Source: an uncultured Bacteroides sp. (GTDB lineage: Bacteria > Bacteroidota > Bacteroidia > Bacteroidales > Bacteroidaceae). Taken from it: DNA of 64,000 nucleotides. The translations under genes were made by a program, and so were the position numbers. Below are positions 42,347-51,468 of this stretch, piece by piece. Under the pieces are notes generated by a model. The model saw nothing but the letters and a program-made list of their open reading frames with translations. It was not told the DNA's origin and searched no databases. The DNA is taken from NCBI RefSeq assembly GCF_963666545.1, contig NZ_OY762899.1, positions 2,914,001 through 2,978,000 of the forward strand, in the 5' to 3' direction. Every line of letters begins with the position of its first letter. Positions within the stretch are counted from its first letter, which is position 1.

Positions 42347-44245
42347 ATGCTAGGCATAAAAAAGTTAGATATATTTATTGTAAAGAGTTTCTTGACGCTC
42401 TTTCTTGGTACTTTTCTTATTTGTCTTTTCATCTTTATGATGCAGTTCCTGTGGAGATACATAGACGAACTAGTTGGAAAAGGATTGGAAATGGAGGTGC
42501 TAGCGCAATTCTTCTTTTATTCTGCTATAAGTTTAGTTCCTGCTTCTTTGCCTTTGGCTGTTTTACTTGCCTCACTGATTACTTTTGGAAATTTTGGAGA
42601 ACGATATGAACTGCTTGCTATGAAAGCGGCGGGTATTTCGTTATTTAAAATAATGCGGCCTTTGATTGTTTTCGTTGCACTGCTGTGCTGTATTTCTTTT
42701 TTCTTTCAGAATGTAGTGGGTCCTAAGGCTGAGGTTAAGCTGTGGACTTTATTGATTTCAATGAAGCAGAAATCACCTGAACTGGATATTCCGGAGAGGG
42801 TATTTTATAATAATGTAATAGAGGGTTATAATCTATATGTGAAGAAGAAGAACCGTGATACGGGAGTACTGTATAACGTTATGATCTATAATTTTTCGGA
42901 TGGCTTTGAAAATGCCCATATCATCTTGGCAGATTCGGGACGTTTGGAGATGACGGCAGATAAACAGCATTTATACCTTCATTTGTATAGTGGCGAGATG
43001 TTCGAGAATCTTAAAGCTCAGAGTTCCGGGGTTCAGAATGTACCTTATCGACGGGAAAGCTTTAGGGAAAAACATACGATTATTGAGTTTAACTCACAAT
43101 TCAACATGGTTGATGCGAGTATTATGAGTAATCAATCGAGAAGTAAGAACATGACAATGCTTGAAGCTTCTATTGATTCCATGACAATGCTTAGTGATAG
43201 TATTGGACGATCTTATTATAAGGAGGCTGCTGCGGGGGCTTATCGTCCGATTCCGTTCTTATCCAAACAAGATACACTCAAGGTAAAGTCTGCACACTTG
43301 GGAGACTACAATGTCGATAGCTTGTTCGATTCTTCTACTCTCATGCAGAAGCAACGGGTTTTAACTTCGGTAGTGAGTAATGCCGGAAATCTTGGTAGCG
43401 ACTGGGGTTTTAAGAGTTTTAATATACAGCAGAATGACCAAAGTATCCGTAAGCACAAAACAGAGTGGCACAACAAGATAACGCTATCTCTTGCCTGCCT
43501 CATCTTCTTTTTTATCGGAGCGCCTCTGGGTGCCATTATCCGTCGAGGTGGGTTGGGAATGCCCGTTATTGTATCAGTCCTTATTTTTATTATTTACTAC
43601 ATTATTAATAATACGGGCTATAAGATGGCACGTGATGGCAATTGGGTTGTTTGGATGGGCATGTGGACAAGTACTGCTGTGTTGGCTCCTCTAGGTGCTT
43701 TCCTTAGTTATAAATCCAATAAAGATTCTGTTGTGCTTAATGCCGATGCTTATATCAGTTGGTTTAAACGTATAGCCGGCATCAGGAGTGTGCGTCATTT
43801 ATTCAGGAAAGAGGTTGTTATTGTTGATCCTGATTATGATAGAATTGTGACTGACTTGTCTCAACTTAGCATTGATTGCAAAGCATATATTGATAAATGT
43901 CGTTTGATGAAATCTCCTAATTACATTAAGTTGTGGATGGTTAACACGCATAATGAAGAGATCGTAATGCTGAATGATCGCTTGGAAATATTGGTCGAAG
44001 AAATGTCAAATTCTCAATCTATAACTTTACTTAACGCATTAAACAACTATCCTGTCATAGCTGTTCATGCCCATGTGCGTCCTTTTGATATCTATTGGCT
44101 GAATATGCTGGCGGGTTTGCTGGTGCCGGTAGGGCTATTTTTTTATTTTAGAATCTGGGCTTTCAGGGTGCGTTTAGGCAATGATATCAATCGGATTATT
44201 AAAACAAACGAAGAAATAACAACCATTATACAGACCAATTTATAA
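42347..44245 (+). CDS. LptF/LptG-family lipopolysaccharide export permease
   Basis: 632-residue inner-membrane protein (YjgP/YjgQ family). N-terminal motifs are [22 protein letters not shown] and [20 protein letters not shown], the coupling helix to the LptB ATPase. A periplasmic jellyroll-like domain follows (~120-360), then C-terminal helices with [19 protein letters not shown]. About 150 additional residues after the normal end of the fold include a soluble stretch and a final helix, making it longer than E. coli LptF (366). It likely forms the LPS extraction channel. It ends 7 bp before ribBA. Confidence 0.9.
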   Translation: MLGIKKLDIFIVKSFLTLFLGTFLICLFIFMMQFLWRYIDELVGKGLEMEVLAQFFFYSAISLVPASLPLAVLLASLITFGNFGERYELLAMKAAGISLFKIMRPLIVFVALLCCISFFFQNVVGPKAEVKLWTLLISMKQKSPELDIPERVFYNNVIEGYNLYVKKKNRDTGVLYNVMIYNFSDGFENAHIILADSGRLEMTADKQHLYLHLYSGEMFENLKAQSSGVQNVPYRRESFREKHTIIEFNSQFNMVDASIMSNQSRSKNMTMLEASIDSMTMLSDSIGRSYYKEAAAGAYRPIPFLSKQDTLKVKSAHLGDYNVDSLFDSSTLMQKQRVLTSVVSNAGNLGSDWGFKSFNIQQNDQSIRKHKTEWHNKITLSLACLIFFFIGAPLGAIIRRGGLGMPVIVSVLIFIIYYIINNTGYKMARDGNWVVWMGMWTSTAVLAPLGAFLSYKSNKDSVVLNADAYISWFKRIAGIRSVRHLFRKEVVIVDPDYDRIVTDLSQLSIDCKAYIDKCRLMKSPNYIKLWMVNTHNEEIVMLNDRLEILVEEMSNSQSITLLNALNNYPVIAVHAHVRPFDIYWLNMLAGLLVPVGLFFYFRIWAFRVRLGNDINRIIKTNEEITTIIQTNL

Positions 44246-44252
44246 ATAAATT

Positions 44253-45467
44253 ATGGAAGAAATTAAACTGAATACGATAGAAGATGCCGTTGCCGATTTT
44301 AAAGAAGGTAAGTTCGTTATTGTAGTGGATGACGAAGATCGGGAAAACGAAGGCGACTTTATCATAGCTGCGGAAAAGGTTACCCCCGAAAAGATAAACT
44401 TTATGCTGACTCATGGCCGTGGTGTGCTGTGTGCTCCTATCACAGAGGAAAGGTGTGCAGAGTTGGACTTAGGTATGCAGGTCTCTGCCAACACTTCTAT
44501 TTACGAAACCCCGTTTACCGTTACGGTTGATCTTTTGGAAGGATGCACCACGGGGGTCTCTATGCACGATCGCGCGGCTACAATTTTAGCCTTGGCTAAT
44601 CCGAATACAAAGCCAACCGATCTTGGCCGCCCTGGTCATGTGAATCCTCTCCGGGCTCGTTCACGCGGGGTACTTCGTCGTGCGGGACATACAGAGGCTA
44701 CTGTTGACTTGGCTAAACTTGCCGGCCTTTATCCTGCGGGAGCATTAATTGAAATTATTAATGAAGACGGAACAATGGCACGTTTGCCCGAATTGATGAA
44801 GATCTCAAAGAAATTTGGATTTAAGATCATCTCTATAAAGGACTTGATTGCTTATCGGGCAAAGTTAGAATCAATCGTTGAAAAAGGGGTAGAGGTAGAT
44901 ATGCCCACTCATTATGGGCATTTCCGCTTGATTCCGTTTCGTCAAAAATCAAACGGGTTGGAGCATGTGGCTTTGATTAAAGGTTCTTGGGAAAAAGATG
45001 AACCGGTTTTGGTTCGTGTACACTCTTCTTGTGTTACGGGCGATATCTTTGGGTCTTGTCGTTGTGAATGTGGTGAGCAATTGCAGAAAGCAATGAAAAT
45101 GATAGAGGAAGCCGGTAAGGGTGTGATTGTTTATATGAATCAAGAAGGGCGCGGCATTGGTTTGATGGCTAAGATGGCTGCCTATAAACTTCAGGAGGAA
45201 GGATATGATACGGTAGATGCGAACTTACATTTAGGTTTTGATGCCGATGAACGCGACTATGGCGTGGGAGCACAAATTCTACGTGAGGTAGGAGTGAGCA
45301 AAATGAAGTTGATGTCTAACAATCCGGTGAAGCGCGTTGGCTTGGAGGCTTATGGATTAGAAATAACCGAGAACGTTGGAATTGAAATTACTCCTAACGA
45401 ATATAACGAACGTTACTTGAGAACAAAGAAGGAACGGATGGGGCATACACTACATTTTAATAAGTAA
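44253..45467 (+). CDS. ribBA: Bifunctional DHBP synthase / GTP cyclohydrolase II (riboflavin synthesis)
   Basis: 404-residue cytoplasmic enzyme that supplies both starting units of riboflavin. Residues 1-~205 are 3,4-dihydroxy-2-butanone-4-phosphate synthase ([56 protein letters not shown]). Residues ~206-404 are GTP cyclohydrolase II with the zinc-binding Cys set [15 protein letters not shown] and [44 protein letters not shown]. Both active sites look complete. No FMN riboswitch is visible in the 7 bp separating it from the permease, so it is transcribed with that gene. Confidence 0.97.
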   Translation: MEEIKLNTIEDAVADFKEGKFVIVVDDEDRENEGDFIIAAEKVTPEKINFMLTHGRGVLCAPITEERCAELDLGMQVSANTSIYETPFTVTVDLLEGCTTGVSMHDRAATILALANPNTKPTDLGRPGHVNPLRARSRGVLRRAGHTEATVDLAKLAGLYPAGALIEIINEDGTMARLPELMKISKKFGFKIISIKDLIAYRAKLESIVEKGVEVDMPTHYGHFRLIPFRQKSNGLEHVALIKGSWEKDEPVLVRVHSSCVTGDIFGSCRCECGEQLQKAMKMIEEAGKGVIVYMNQEGRGIGLMAKMAAYKLQEEGYDTVDANLHLGFDADERDYGVGAQILREVGVSKMKLMSNNPVKRVGLEAYGLEITENVGIEITPNEYNERYLRTKKERMGHTLHFNK

Positions 45468-45548
45468 CTGTCTTTTTGTTTTCTCATTTGAAATATAATC
45501 GTTTATTTTGCAACGAAATTCACTCAACAACAATAAAAGAGATTTGAA

Positions 45549-46742
45549 ATGAACCAATTATCAGACCGTTTGAACAGTTTGTCTCCTTCTGAGACACTTG
45601 CGATGTCGCAAAAGAGTAATGAGCTTAAGGCTCAAGGTGTTGATGTTATTAATATGAGTGTTGGAGAACCTGACTTTAATACTCCCGATCACATCAAAGA
45701 AGCTGCAAAGAAGGCTGTAGACGATAACTTTTCTCGTTACTCACCAGTACCGGGATATCCTGCCCTTCGCAATGCTATTGTTGAGAAGCTGAAAAAGGAA
45801 AATGGTCTGGATTATACTGCTGCACAGATTCTTTGTTCGAATGGAGCTAAACAATCTGTTTGCAACGTATTGATGGCACTTATTGGCCCGGGCGACGAGG
45901 TTGTTATTCCTGCTCCTTATTGGGTAAGCTATCCTGAAATGGTGAAGTTGGCCGAAGGAACAAATGTGTTTGTTTCTGCCGGTATTGAACAAGACTTCAA
46001 GATTACGCCTGCGCAACTTGAGGCTGCTATCACTCCTAAGACCAAAGCATTGATCTTGTGCTCACCTTCTAATCCTACCGGATCTGTTTATACAAAGGAA
46101 GAGTTGGCTGGTTTGGCAGCTGTATTGGCTAACTACCCACAAGTGGTTATCATTGCTGATGAAATCTATGAGCACATTAATTATATTGGTCAGCACGAAA
46201 GTATTGCACAATTCCCTGAAGTGAGAGACAGAGTGGTGATTGTGAATGGAGTGTCTAAGGCGTATGCCATGACCGGATGGAGAATCGGTTTCATCGCCGG
46301 TCCACAATGGATTGTTTCTGCTTGCAATAAACTTCAGGGACAATACACTTCGGGTCCTTGCTCGGTTTCTCAGAAAGCTGCTGAGGCTGCTTATGTTGGC
46401 ACTCAGGCACCTGTTGAAGAGATGCGTGTGGCCTTTGAACGTCGCAGAGATTTGATCGTGAAGCTGGCAAAAGAAATACCCGGATTTGAAGTAAACGTTC
46501 CGCAAGGTGCTTTCTATTTGTTTCCTAAGTGCAACTCTTACTTTGGAAAGAGCGCGGATGGACGTAAGGTAGTCGATGCCGGTGATCTGGCGATGTACTT
46601 GCTTGAAGTAGGTCACGTGGCTTGCGTAGGCGGTACTGCATTTGGGGCTCCTGAATGTATTCGTATGAGCTATGCTACTTCAGATGAAAACATTGTTGAG
46701 GCAATGCGTCGAATCAAAGAAGCTTTAGGTAAATTGGCTTAA
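45549..46742 (+). CDS. Aspartate aminotransferase (class I PLP enzyme)
   Basis: 397-residue cytoplasmic transaminase interconverting aspartate and oxaloacetate with 2-oxoglutarate. Seen are VINMSVGEPDFNTPDHI, CSNGAKQSVCNVLMAL, PAPYWVSYPEMV, SPSNPTGSVYTKEEL, ADEIYEHINYIGQ and the PLP Lys in GVSKAYAMTGWRIGF (K237). The pattern is that of AspB/subgroup Ib aspartate transaminases rather than AspC of E. coli. Two hairpin terminators follow. Its product feeds ThrA's aspartate pathway encoded later in the window. Confidence 0.93.
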   Translation: MNQLSDRLNSLSPSETLAMSQKSNELKAQGVDVINMSVGEPDFNTPDHIKEAAKKAVDDNFSRYSPVPGYPALRNAIVEKLKKENGLDYTAAQILCSNGAKQSVCNVLMALIGPGDEVVIPAPYWVSYPEMVKLAEGTNVFVSAGIEQDFKITPAQLEAAITPKTKALILCSPSNPTGSVYTKEELAGLAAVLANYPQVVIIADEIYEHINYIGQHESIAQFPEVRDRVVIVNGVSKAYAMTGWRIGFIAGPQWIVSACNKLQGQYTSGPCSVSQKAAEAAYVGTQAPVEEMRVAFERRRDLIVKLAKEIPGFEVNVPQGAFYLFPKCNSYFGKSADGRKVVDAGDLAMYLLEVGHVACVGGTAFGAPECIRMSYATSDENIVEAMRRIKEALGKLA

Positions 46743-46759
46743 TCGTAAATGTTTAACTG

Positions 46760-46785
46760 GCGTGGCTTTAGGCCACGCATTTTGC
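46760..46785 (+). terminator. Hairpin terminator of the aminotransferase gene
   Basis: GCGTGGC (46760-46766) pairs with GCCACGC (46772-46778) around TTTAG, followed by ATTTTGC. Confidence 0.7.
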
Positions 46786-46794
46786 TTGAATATA

Positions 46795-46840
46795 TAAAAA
46801 TAAAAGGCTGTCCAAATGTTGGGCAGCCTTTTATTTTTAT
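46795..46840. terminator. Bidirectional terminator between the aminotransferase and ferredoxin genes
   Basis: AAATAAAAGGCTG..CC pairs with GG..CAGCCTTTTATTT; both strands end in T-rich tracts, so it serves the convergent genes on either side. Confidence 0.85.
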
Positions 46841-46852
46841 CAGACTGGAAAC

Positions 46853-47023
46853 TTATTCAGCCGGATGAATTGCTTCAGAAGGACATACATCTGCGCAAGT
46901 ACCGCAATCAGTACATACATCAGGATTGATTACATAGATATCGCCTTCAGAGATAGCTTCAACCGGACACTCGTCGATACAAGTTCCGCAAGCAATACAG
47001 TCGTCAGTAATTACGTAAGCCAT
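46853..47023 (-). CDS. 2[4Fe-4S] ferredoxin
   Basis: 56-residue electron carrier too small for usual gene finders. The peptide begins MAYVITDDCIACGTC and has two motifs, C-IA-C-GT-C-IDE-CP and C-TD-C-GT-C-ADV-CP, each of the CxxCxxCxxxCP type that binds a [4Fe-4S] cluster. It resembles clostridial-type ferredoxins of anaerobes, expected partners being pyruvate:ferredoxin oxidoreductase or hydrogenase. It has its own -7 element and a shared terminator. Confidence 0.95.
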   Translation of the reverse strand: MAYVITDDCIACGTCIDECPVEAISEGDIYVINPDVCTDCGTCADVCPSEAIHPAE

Positions 47024-47061
47024 TTTTTCAGAATTTTAAATATTAGTACTAATTAGTTGCG

Positions 47062-47069
47062 CAAAAATA
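47062..47069 (-). promoter_or_regulatory. -7 element (TATTTTTG) for ferredoxin
   Basis: Plus-strand CAAAAATA reads TATTTTTG on the minus strand, 39 nt upstream of the ferredoxin ATG. No clear -33 box is present. Confidence 0.45.
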
Positions 47070-47181
47070 AGAGTTTTATTCATTATTAGAAAATGATTCT
47101 TATTTAATTTACTAGATTTTTTTATTTCGCATATTCTTCCGTTACCAATGGTCGTTGAGGCTTACTTGTGATGATAGGAAG

Positions 47182-47207
47182 TTAACCTTGTCCTTCGACA
47201 AGGTTAA
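47182..47207. other. Perfect 11-bp hairpin between ferredoxin and metA
   Basis: TTAACCTTGTC (47182-47192), loop CTTC, GACAAGGTTAA (47197-47207). It stands in the divergent upstream region, has no U tract and lies upstream of the metA -7 element, so it is more likely an operator or a relic than a terminator. Confidence 0.5.
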
Positions 47208-47256
47208 TTAGCCAATGATTGTGTTTGCTTTCTACTTCGAATAGTTCCTTTTTTAT

Positions 47257-47264
47257 TATTTTTG
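47257..47264 (+). promoter_or_regulatory. -7 element (TATTTTTG) for metA
   Basis: Exact TAnnTTTG match 30 nt before the ATG at 47294. No SAM riboswitch or long leader would fit between it and the gene. Confidence 0.45.
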
Positions 47265-47293
47265 CAGTGAAATACTAAAACGGAGAAATAGAT

Positions 47294-48211
47294 ATGCCTT
47301 TAAATTTACCCGATAGACTTCCTGCCATAGAGATTCTCAAAGAAGAAAACATCTTTGTGATCGATAACTCGCGTGCCACTCAGCAGGACATACGCCCGTT
47401 GCGTATTGTGGTGCTGAACTTGATGCCTTTGAAGATTACAACGGAGACGGACATCGTACGTTTGCTCTCTAACACTCCTCTTCAGCTGGAAATCTCGTTT
47501 ATGAAGATTAAGAGCCACACGTCCAAAAATACTCCTATCGAACATATGAAGACATTCTATACCGACTTTGACGAGATGCGTTCAGAGAAGTATGACGGTC
47601 TGATTATCACCGGTGCTCCTGTGGAACAGATGGACTTTGAAGAGGTGAGTTATTGGAGTGAGATAACAGAGATCTTTGACTGGAGCCGCACGCACGTTAC
47701 TTCTACTTTTTATATCTGTTGGGCTGCTCAGGCGGGATTGTATCATCATTATGGTGTTCCCAAATATCCACTGGAGAAAAAGATGTTCGGCGTTTTTGAA
47801 CATCGTCCCCTCGATCTGTTACACTCCATCTTCCGTGGTTTTGATGATGTGTTTTATGCTCCTCACAGCAGACACACGGAAGTACGAAAAGAGGATATCA
47901 CCAAGATACCGGAGCTAACATTGTTGTCTGAATCGGATGAAGCAGGGGTCTATATGGTAATGGGACGTGGTGGACGTGAGTTCTTTGTTACGGGACACTC
48001 GGAATATTCTCCTCTGACATTAGACATGGAGTATCGCCGGGATATTGAGAAAGGCTTGCCCATAAACTTGCCGAAGAATTATTATGCAGATGATGATCCG
48101 GATAAAGGGCCGGTGGTTCGTTGGCGTGGACATGCCAATCTGTTATTCTCTAACTGGCTGAACTACTTTGTCTATCAAGAAACACCATTTAATATTGAGG
48201 ACATCAAATGA
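47294..48211 (+). CDS. metA: Homoserine O-acetyltransferase of the MetA family
   Basis: 305-residue cytoplasmic enzyme that activates homoserine for methionine synthesis. Catalytic residues are the nucleophile in [10 protein letters not shown] (C142) and the His/Glu pair in TGHSEY (H235, E237). The position that separates donors in this family, residue 111, is Glu here (TGAPVEQ). Characterised members with Glu111 use acetyl-CoA and those with Gly111 use succinyl-CoA. Annotation by homology would often say succinyltransferase; the residue argues for acetyl. It overlaps the downstream U32 peptidase gene by 4 bp (ATGA). Confidence 0.93.
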   Translation: MPLNLPDRLPAIEILKEENIFVIDNSRATQQDIRPLRIVVLNLMPLKITTETDIVRLLSNTPLQLEISFMKIKSHTSKNTPIEHMKTFYTDFDEMRSEKYDGLIITGAPVEQMDFEEVSYWSEITEIFDWSRTHVTSTFYICWAAQAGLYHHYGVPKYPLEKKMFGVFEHRPLDLLHSIFRGFDDVFYAPHSRHTEVRKEDITKIPELTLLSESDEAGVYMVMGRGGREFFVTGHSEYSPLTLDMEYRRDIEKGLPINLPKNYYADDDPDKGPVVRWRGHANLLFSNWLNYFVYQETPFNIEDIK

Positions 48212-50034
48212 TAAATTCCCGAAAAATAGAATTACTGGCTCCGGCGAAGAACCTGGAGTGTGGCATAGAAGCCATAAACCATGGGGCGGATGCGGTTTAT
48301 ATCGGTGCGCCTAAGTTTGGTGCACGCTCGGCTGCCGGCAATTCTATGGAAGATATAGCTGCTCTTGTGGAACATGCTCATCTGTATAACGCTCGTATTT
48401 ATGTTGCCGTGAACACCATCTTGAAAGAAGAGGAGTTGGCGGAAACAGAAGAGATGATAGAGGAACTATATCGAATAGGAGTGGATGCTTTGATTGTACA
48501 AGACATGGGCATCCTGCGTATGAAACTTCCACCTATACCGTTGCACGCCAGCACGCAGACTGATAATCGTACGCCGGAAAAGGTGGCTTTCCTTGCTGAA
48601 ACAGGATTTACTCAAGTGGTGCTTGCCCGTGAACTCTCTTTAGCTGAGATACGGGGTATACATGAAGCCTGCCCTTCGGTGGCACTTGAGGCCTTTGTAC
48701 ACGGAGCTCTTTGTGTGAGTTATAGCGGACAATGTTATGTTAGCCAGGCTTGCTTTGGCCGTAGTGCCAATCGTGGTCAGTGTGCACAGTTTTGTCGTTT
48801 ACCTTTCAATTTAGTGGATGCTGATGGTAAGGTGATTGTGAAAGATAAGCATCTGCTGTCGTTGAAGGACCTGAATCAGAGTGAAGAATTGGAGAGTTTG
48901 CTCGATGCAGGTGTTACTTCCTTGAAGATTGAAGGGCGATTGAAAGATGTGTCGTATGTGAAAAATGTTACGGCTGCCTACCGACAAAAACTGGATGCCA
49001 TCTTTGCCCGCAGAATAGAATACGTACGTGCCTCGTCGGGAACTTGTCGATATGAGTTTATTCCTCAACTCGATAAAAGTTTTAGCCGAGGCTTCACCAA
49101 CTATTATCTTCACGGTCGTTCGGATGATGTGTGTTCCTTTGATACACCGAAATCACTTGGCGAGGAGATGGGTGTCGTGAAAGAAATACGAGGCAACTAT
49201 CTCACGGTAGCCGGGGTGAAGTCATTCAACAATGGCGATGGAGTGTGTTATCTCGATGAGCAAGAACGCTTGCAAGGTTTCCGCATTAACCGTGTAGATG
49301 GCAATAAACTCTATCTGCAAGAGATGCCAAAGATAAAACCACGCACCAAACTATATCGTAACTTCGACCAAGAGTTTGAACGTCTGCTCTCACGAGAGTC
49401 TGCCAAGCGAAAAATATCGGTTGAAGTCTTACTTGCTGAGGATAATCCGGGCTTCTCTCTTACGCTCACGGATGAAGATGGTAATAGCGTTTCCCTTACT
49501 CTTCAGAGAGAAAAGGAGTTAGCACGCACTCCACAAGAAAAGAATCTGAAAGAGCAATTAGCAAAGTTAGGTAACACGCCTTTTGAAGCCATCCGTGTGG
49601 ATGTTGACTTCTCGGACAACTGGTTCCTTCCTGTGTCTGCACTGGCCGACCTTCGTCGCACGGCGGTAGAAAAGCTTCTTGCTACCCGTAAGACAGCCTA
49701 TCAGCATGAATCAGTGACCCTAAAACCTACCACGCATCTCTATCCGCAAAGTCAACTTACTTATTTAGGTAATGTGATGAATCCGATGGCTGCTTCTTTC
49801 TATCATGATCATGGTGTCAAAGAGGTTGCCCCTGCTTACGAACAACAGTCGGTAGAAGATGCCGTGTTGATGTTTAGTAAACACTGTTTGAGATACAGCA
49901 TGGGTTGGTGCCCAACTCATCAGAAGGGAACTTCTCCCTACAAGGAGCCTTATTATTTGGTATCGACGGATGGTAAACGCTTCCGCCTTAGTTTTGATTG
50001 TAAAAATTGTCAAATGAAAGTGAGCGGAGTATGA
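48208..50034 (+). CDS. U32-family peptidase / RlhA-like protein
   Basis: 608-residue cytoplasmic protein. The N-terminal half has the U32 signatures [42 protein letters not shown], and [14 protein letters not shown] followed by [12 protein letters not shown], whose Cys probably bind an Fe-S cluster in relatives. A C-terminal domain (~330-608) carries a final CKNCQ motif. E. coli relatives RlhA and TrhP modify rRNA or tRNA rather than act as peptidases, so an RNA-hydroxylation role is possible but not provable here. It is coupled to metA upstream and overlaps the next gene by 4 bp. Confidence 0.88.
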   Translation: MINSRKIELLAPAKNLECGIEAINHGADAVYIGAPKFGARSAAGNSMEDIAALVEHAHLYNARIYVAVNTILKEEELAETEEMIEELYRIGVDALIVQDMGILRMKLPPIPLHASTQTDNRTPEKVAFLAETGFTQVVLARELSLAEIRGIHEACPSVALEAFVHGALCVSYSGQCYVSQACFGRSANRGQCAQFCRLPFNLVDADGKVIVKDKHLLSLKDLNQSEELESLLDAGVTSLKIEGRLKDVSYVKNVTAAYRQKLDAIFARRIEYVRASSGTCRYEFIPQLDKSFSRGFTNYYLHGRSDDVCSFDTPKSLGEEMGVVKEIRGNYLTVAGVKSFNNGDGVCYLDEQERLQGFRINRVDGNKLYLQEMPKIKPRTKLYRNFDQEFERLLSRESAKRKISVEVLLAEDNPGFSLTLTDEDGNSVSLTLQREKELARTPQEKNLKEQLAKLGNTPFEAIRVDVDFSDNWFLPVSALADLRRTAVEKLLATRKTAYQHESVTLKPTTHLYPQSQLTYLGNVMNPMAASFYHDHGVKEVAPAYEQQSVEDAVLMFSKHCLRYSMGWCPTHQKGTSPYKEPYYLVSTDGKRFRLSFDCKNCQMKVSGV

Positions 50035-50939
50035 AACAGTTAGTGGTGTTTTTCTTTTTGTTGATAGGCTTGGCATCGTGCCATTATCCTCGTGAGGAAG
50101 GGGAAGTGAGTGTGGTGAAGAAGAACACTAACATGGAGGTATATACCGATTCAGTAGAGTTGGAGCGTCTGCCCATTAAAGATTCTTACGTTATTCTCCC
50201 TAAAGGTGCTCGTGTGGTGGTTGCTGAATTTGCAATCCACCCCAAAGATAGTGTAGACAGTGTTTGGGTGAAAGTGGCTCACACGCAAGAGGTGCAAGGA
50301 TGGATTCGTGAAAAAGACCTGATTACATCCTTTGTTCCTTCCGACAGTATCTCGCAGTTTATTCATCTTTTTAGCGATACGCATGCTTCCTATTTCGTTA
50401 TTGTCTTTTCTCTTTTTGTGGGATTCTGGATTTTTAGGGCATTTCGTAAGAAACAGCTTCAACTGGTTTACTTCAATGATATAGACAGTGTATATCCGTT
50501 GTTCCTTTGCTTATTGATGGCCTTTAGTGCCACGGTGTATGAGTCGATGCAGGTCTTTGTGCCCGAAACCTGGCAATACTTTTATTTCAATCCTACGTTG
50601 TCCCCTTTCAAAGTACCGCTTATTCTTTCTGTTTTCTTGCTCAGCATTTGGTTGTTCATTATTGTAACACTGGCTGTGCTCGATGATTTATTTCGTCAAC
50701 TGACTACTACCGCTGCTTTCTTCTACTTGCTAGGGCTTCTTTCGTGTTGCATCTTCTGCTATTTTTTCTTTATGCTGACGACTCATTTCTATGTCGGATA
50801 TGCTTTCTTGCTTGTCTTTGCGTGGATTTGCTTCAAGCGAATGCGTTGTAGCATGGGTTATAGATATCGGTGTGGACAATGTGGAAGGAAGTTGAAAGAA
50901 AAAGGGGTTTGTCCGTATTGTGGGGCAATCAACCAATAA
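50031..50939 (+). CDS. Membrane lipoprotein with SH3-like and C-terminal zinc-ribbon regions
   Basis: 302-residue protein of unnamed family. The lipobox (IGLASC, Cys about residue 17) is followed by an SH3-like beta domain (about 25-110; VEVYT.., VKVAHTQEVQGWIREKDL). Four predicted helices follow (about 126-145, 160-180, 200-225, 232-265). A cytoplasmic zinc ribbon CGQCGRKLKEKGVCPYCG closes the chain. Combining an outer anchored domain with a C-terminal zinc ribbon is unusual. The ATG at 50031 overlaps the U32 stop (ATGA); the frame opens earlier, at 50007, but without a signal peptide. Confidence 0.75.
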   Translation: MKQLVVFFFLLIGLASCHYPREEGEVSVVKKNTNMEVYTDSVELERLPIKDSYVILPKGARVVVAEFAIHPKDSVDSVWVKVAHTQEVQGWIREKDLITSFVPSDSISQFIHLFSDTHASYFVIVFSLFVGFWIFRAFRKKQLQLVYFNDIDSVYPLFLCLLMAFSATVYESMQVFVPETWQYFYFNPTLSPFKVPLILSVFLLSIWLFIIVTLAVLDDLFRQLTTTAAFFYLLGLLSCCIFCYFFFMLTTHFYVGYAFLLVFAWICFKRMRCSMGYRYRCGQCGRKLKEKGVCPYCGAINQ

Positions 50940-51028
50940 ATGGTAATACAGAACAAGGTATTTGAATGAATGCTTGTCTGGTCTGCATGAAAAGTTGAAA
51001 CAAGAAGCTCTTTTTTCTTCTGAAAAGC

Positions 51029-51059
51029 TTGACTTTGTCTGTTTAATGCCTTATCTTTG
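51029..51059 (+). promoter_or_regulatory. Promoter of the candidate small RNA
   Basis: TTG at 51029-51031, 20-nt spacer, TATCTTTG at 51052-51059. An exact -7 consensus with no gene downstream on this strand. Confidence 0.65.
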
Positions 51060-51065
51060 TAAGAG

Positions 51066-51134
51066 TAATCATAAAATATATTTGGATTAAACTACAGTAA
51101 AAGAGGGAAGTTGCGGCTTCCCTCTTCTTTTTTT
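51066..51134 (+). ncRNA. Candidate small RNA of about 69 nt
   Basis: Begins about 7 nt after the -7 element and ends at a strong intrinsic terminator: AAGAGGGAAG (51101-51110), loop TTGCGG, CTTCCCTCTT (51117-51126), then CTTTTTTTT. There is no ATG in the 5' half, which is A-rich and unstructured. Start and end are predictions from sequence. Confidence 0.5.
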
Positions 51135-51179
51135 GGGTACCCCTGCCCAGATAGCTCCAAAAGGGGTTGTAACGAAGCA

Positions 51180-51216
51180 AGAGAACCGTGCAGTTGACTC
51201 AACTGCACGGTTCTCT
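51180..51216. repeat. 37-nt perfect palindrome
   Basis: AGAGAACCGTGCAGTTGA and its exact complement meet at a central C (51198). As RNA it forms a 16-bp stem on either strand. No adequate U tract follows on either side. It could be an operator or a hairpin of unknown use. Confidence 0.7.
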
Positions 51217-51419
51217 TTGGTCGAAAGACGGTTGCACTTCACCAATATGCCTATTTGTTATCGGAATAACTCCTAATGAAACGGATATTTCCTCTTGTTG
51301 TTATTCGGAAGATGTCTATTTGTTCTAAAAAGACTCTGTTTCCGTTAATAATCAGTAAATCGTCTCTTGACAAGAATAAGCTCATTCTTGGAGGTTACAG
51401 GGAATTATGTACTGAATTA

Positions 51420-51453
51420 GCATCGCCTACGAGCTGAGTCTCGCAGGCGATGT
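51420..51453 (-). terminator. Hairpin downstream of the TonB receptor gene
   Basis: CATCGCCTACGAG (51421-51433) pairs with CTCGCAGGCGATG (51440-51452) apart from a central mismatch. It lies 17 bp after the receptor stop codon on the minus strand. Confidence 0.55.
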
Positions 51454-51468
51454 TTCTGTTGGTTTCTT

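Larger units (their letters stand above)
50940..51468. other. 529-bp gene-free region with a promoter-terminator pair and a large palindrome
   Basis: Contains a candidate small RNA (51066-51134), an inverted repeat ACCCCT/AGGGGT nearby, a 37-nt perfect palindrome (51180-51216) and the terminator of the TonB receptor gene (51420-51452). No coding frame of useful length was found on either strand. Confidence 0.7.

Noticed and set aside
46062-46616. 184-codon antisense frame inside the aminotransferase gene
   Set aside because: It is the shadow of a conserved PLP enzyme and has no start context or domain.
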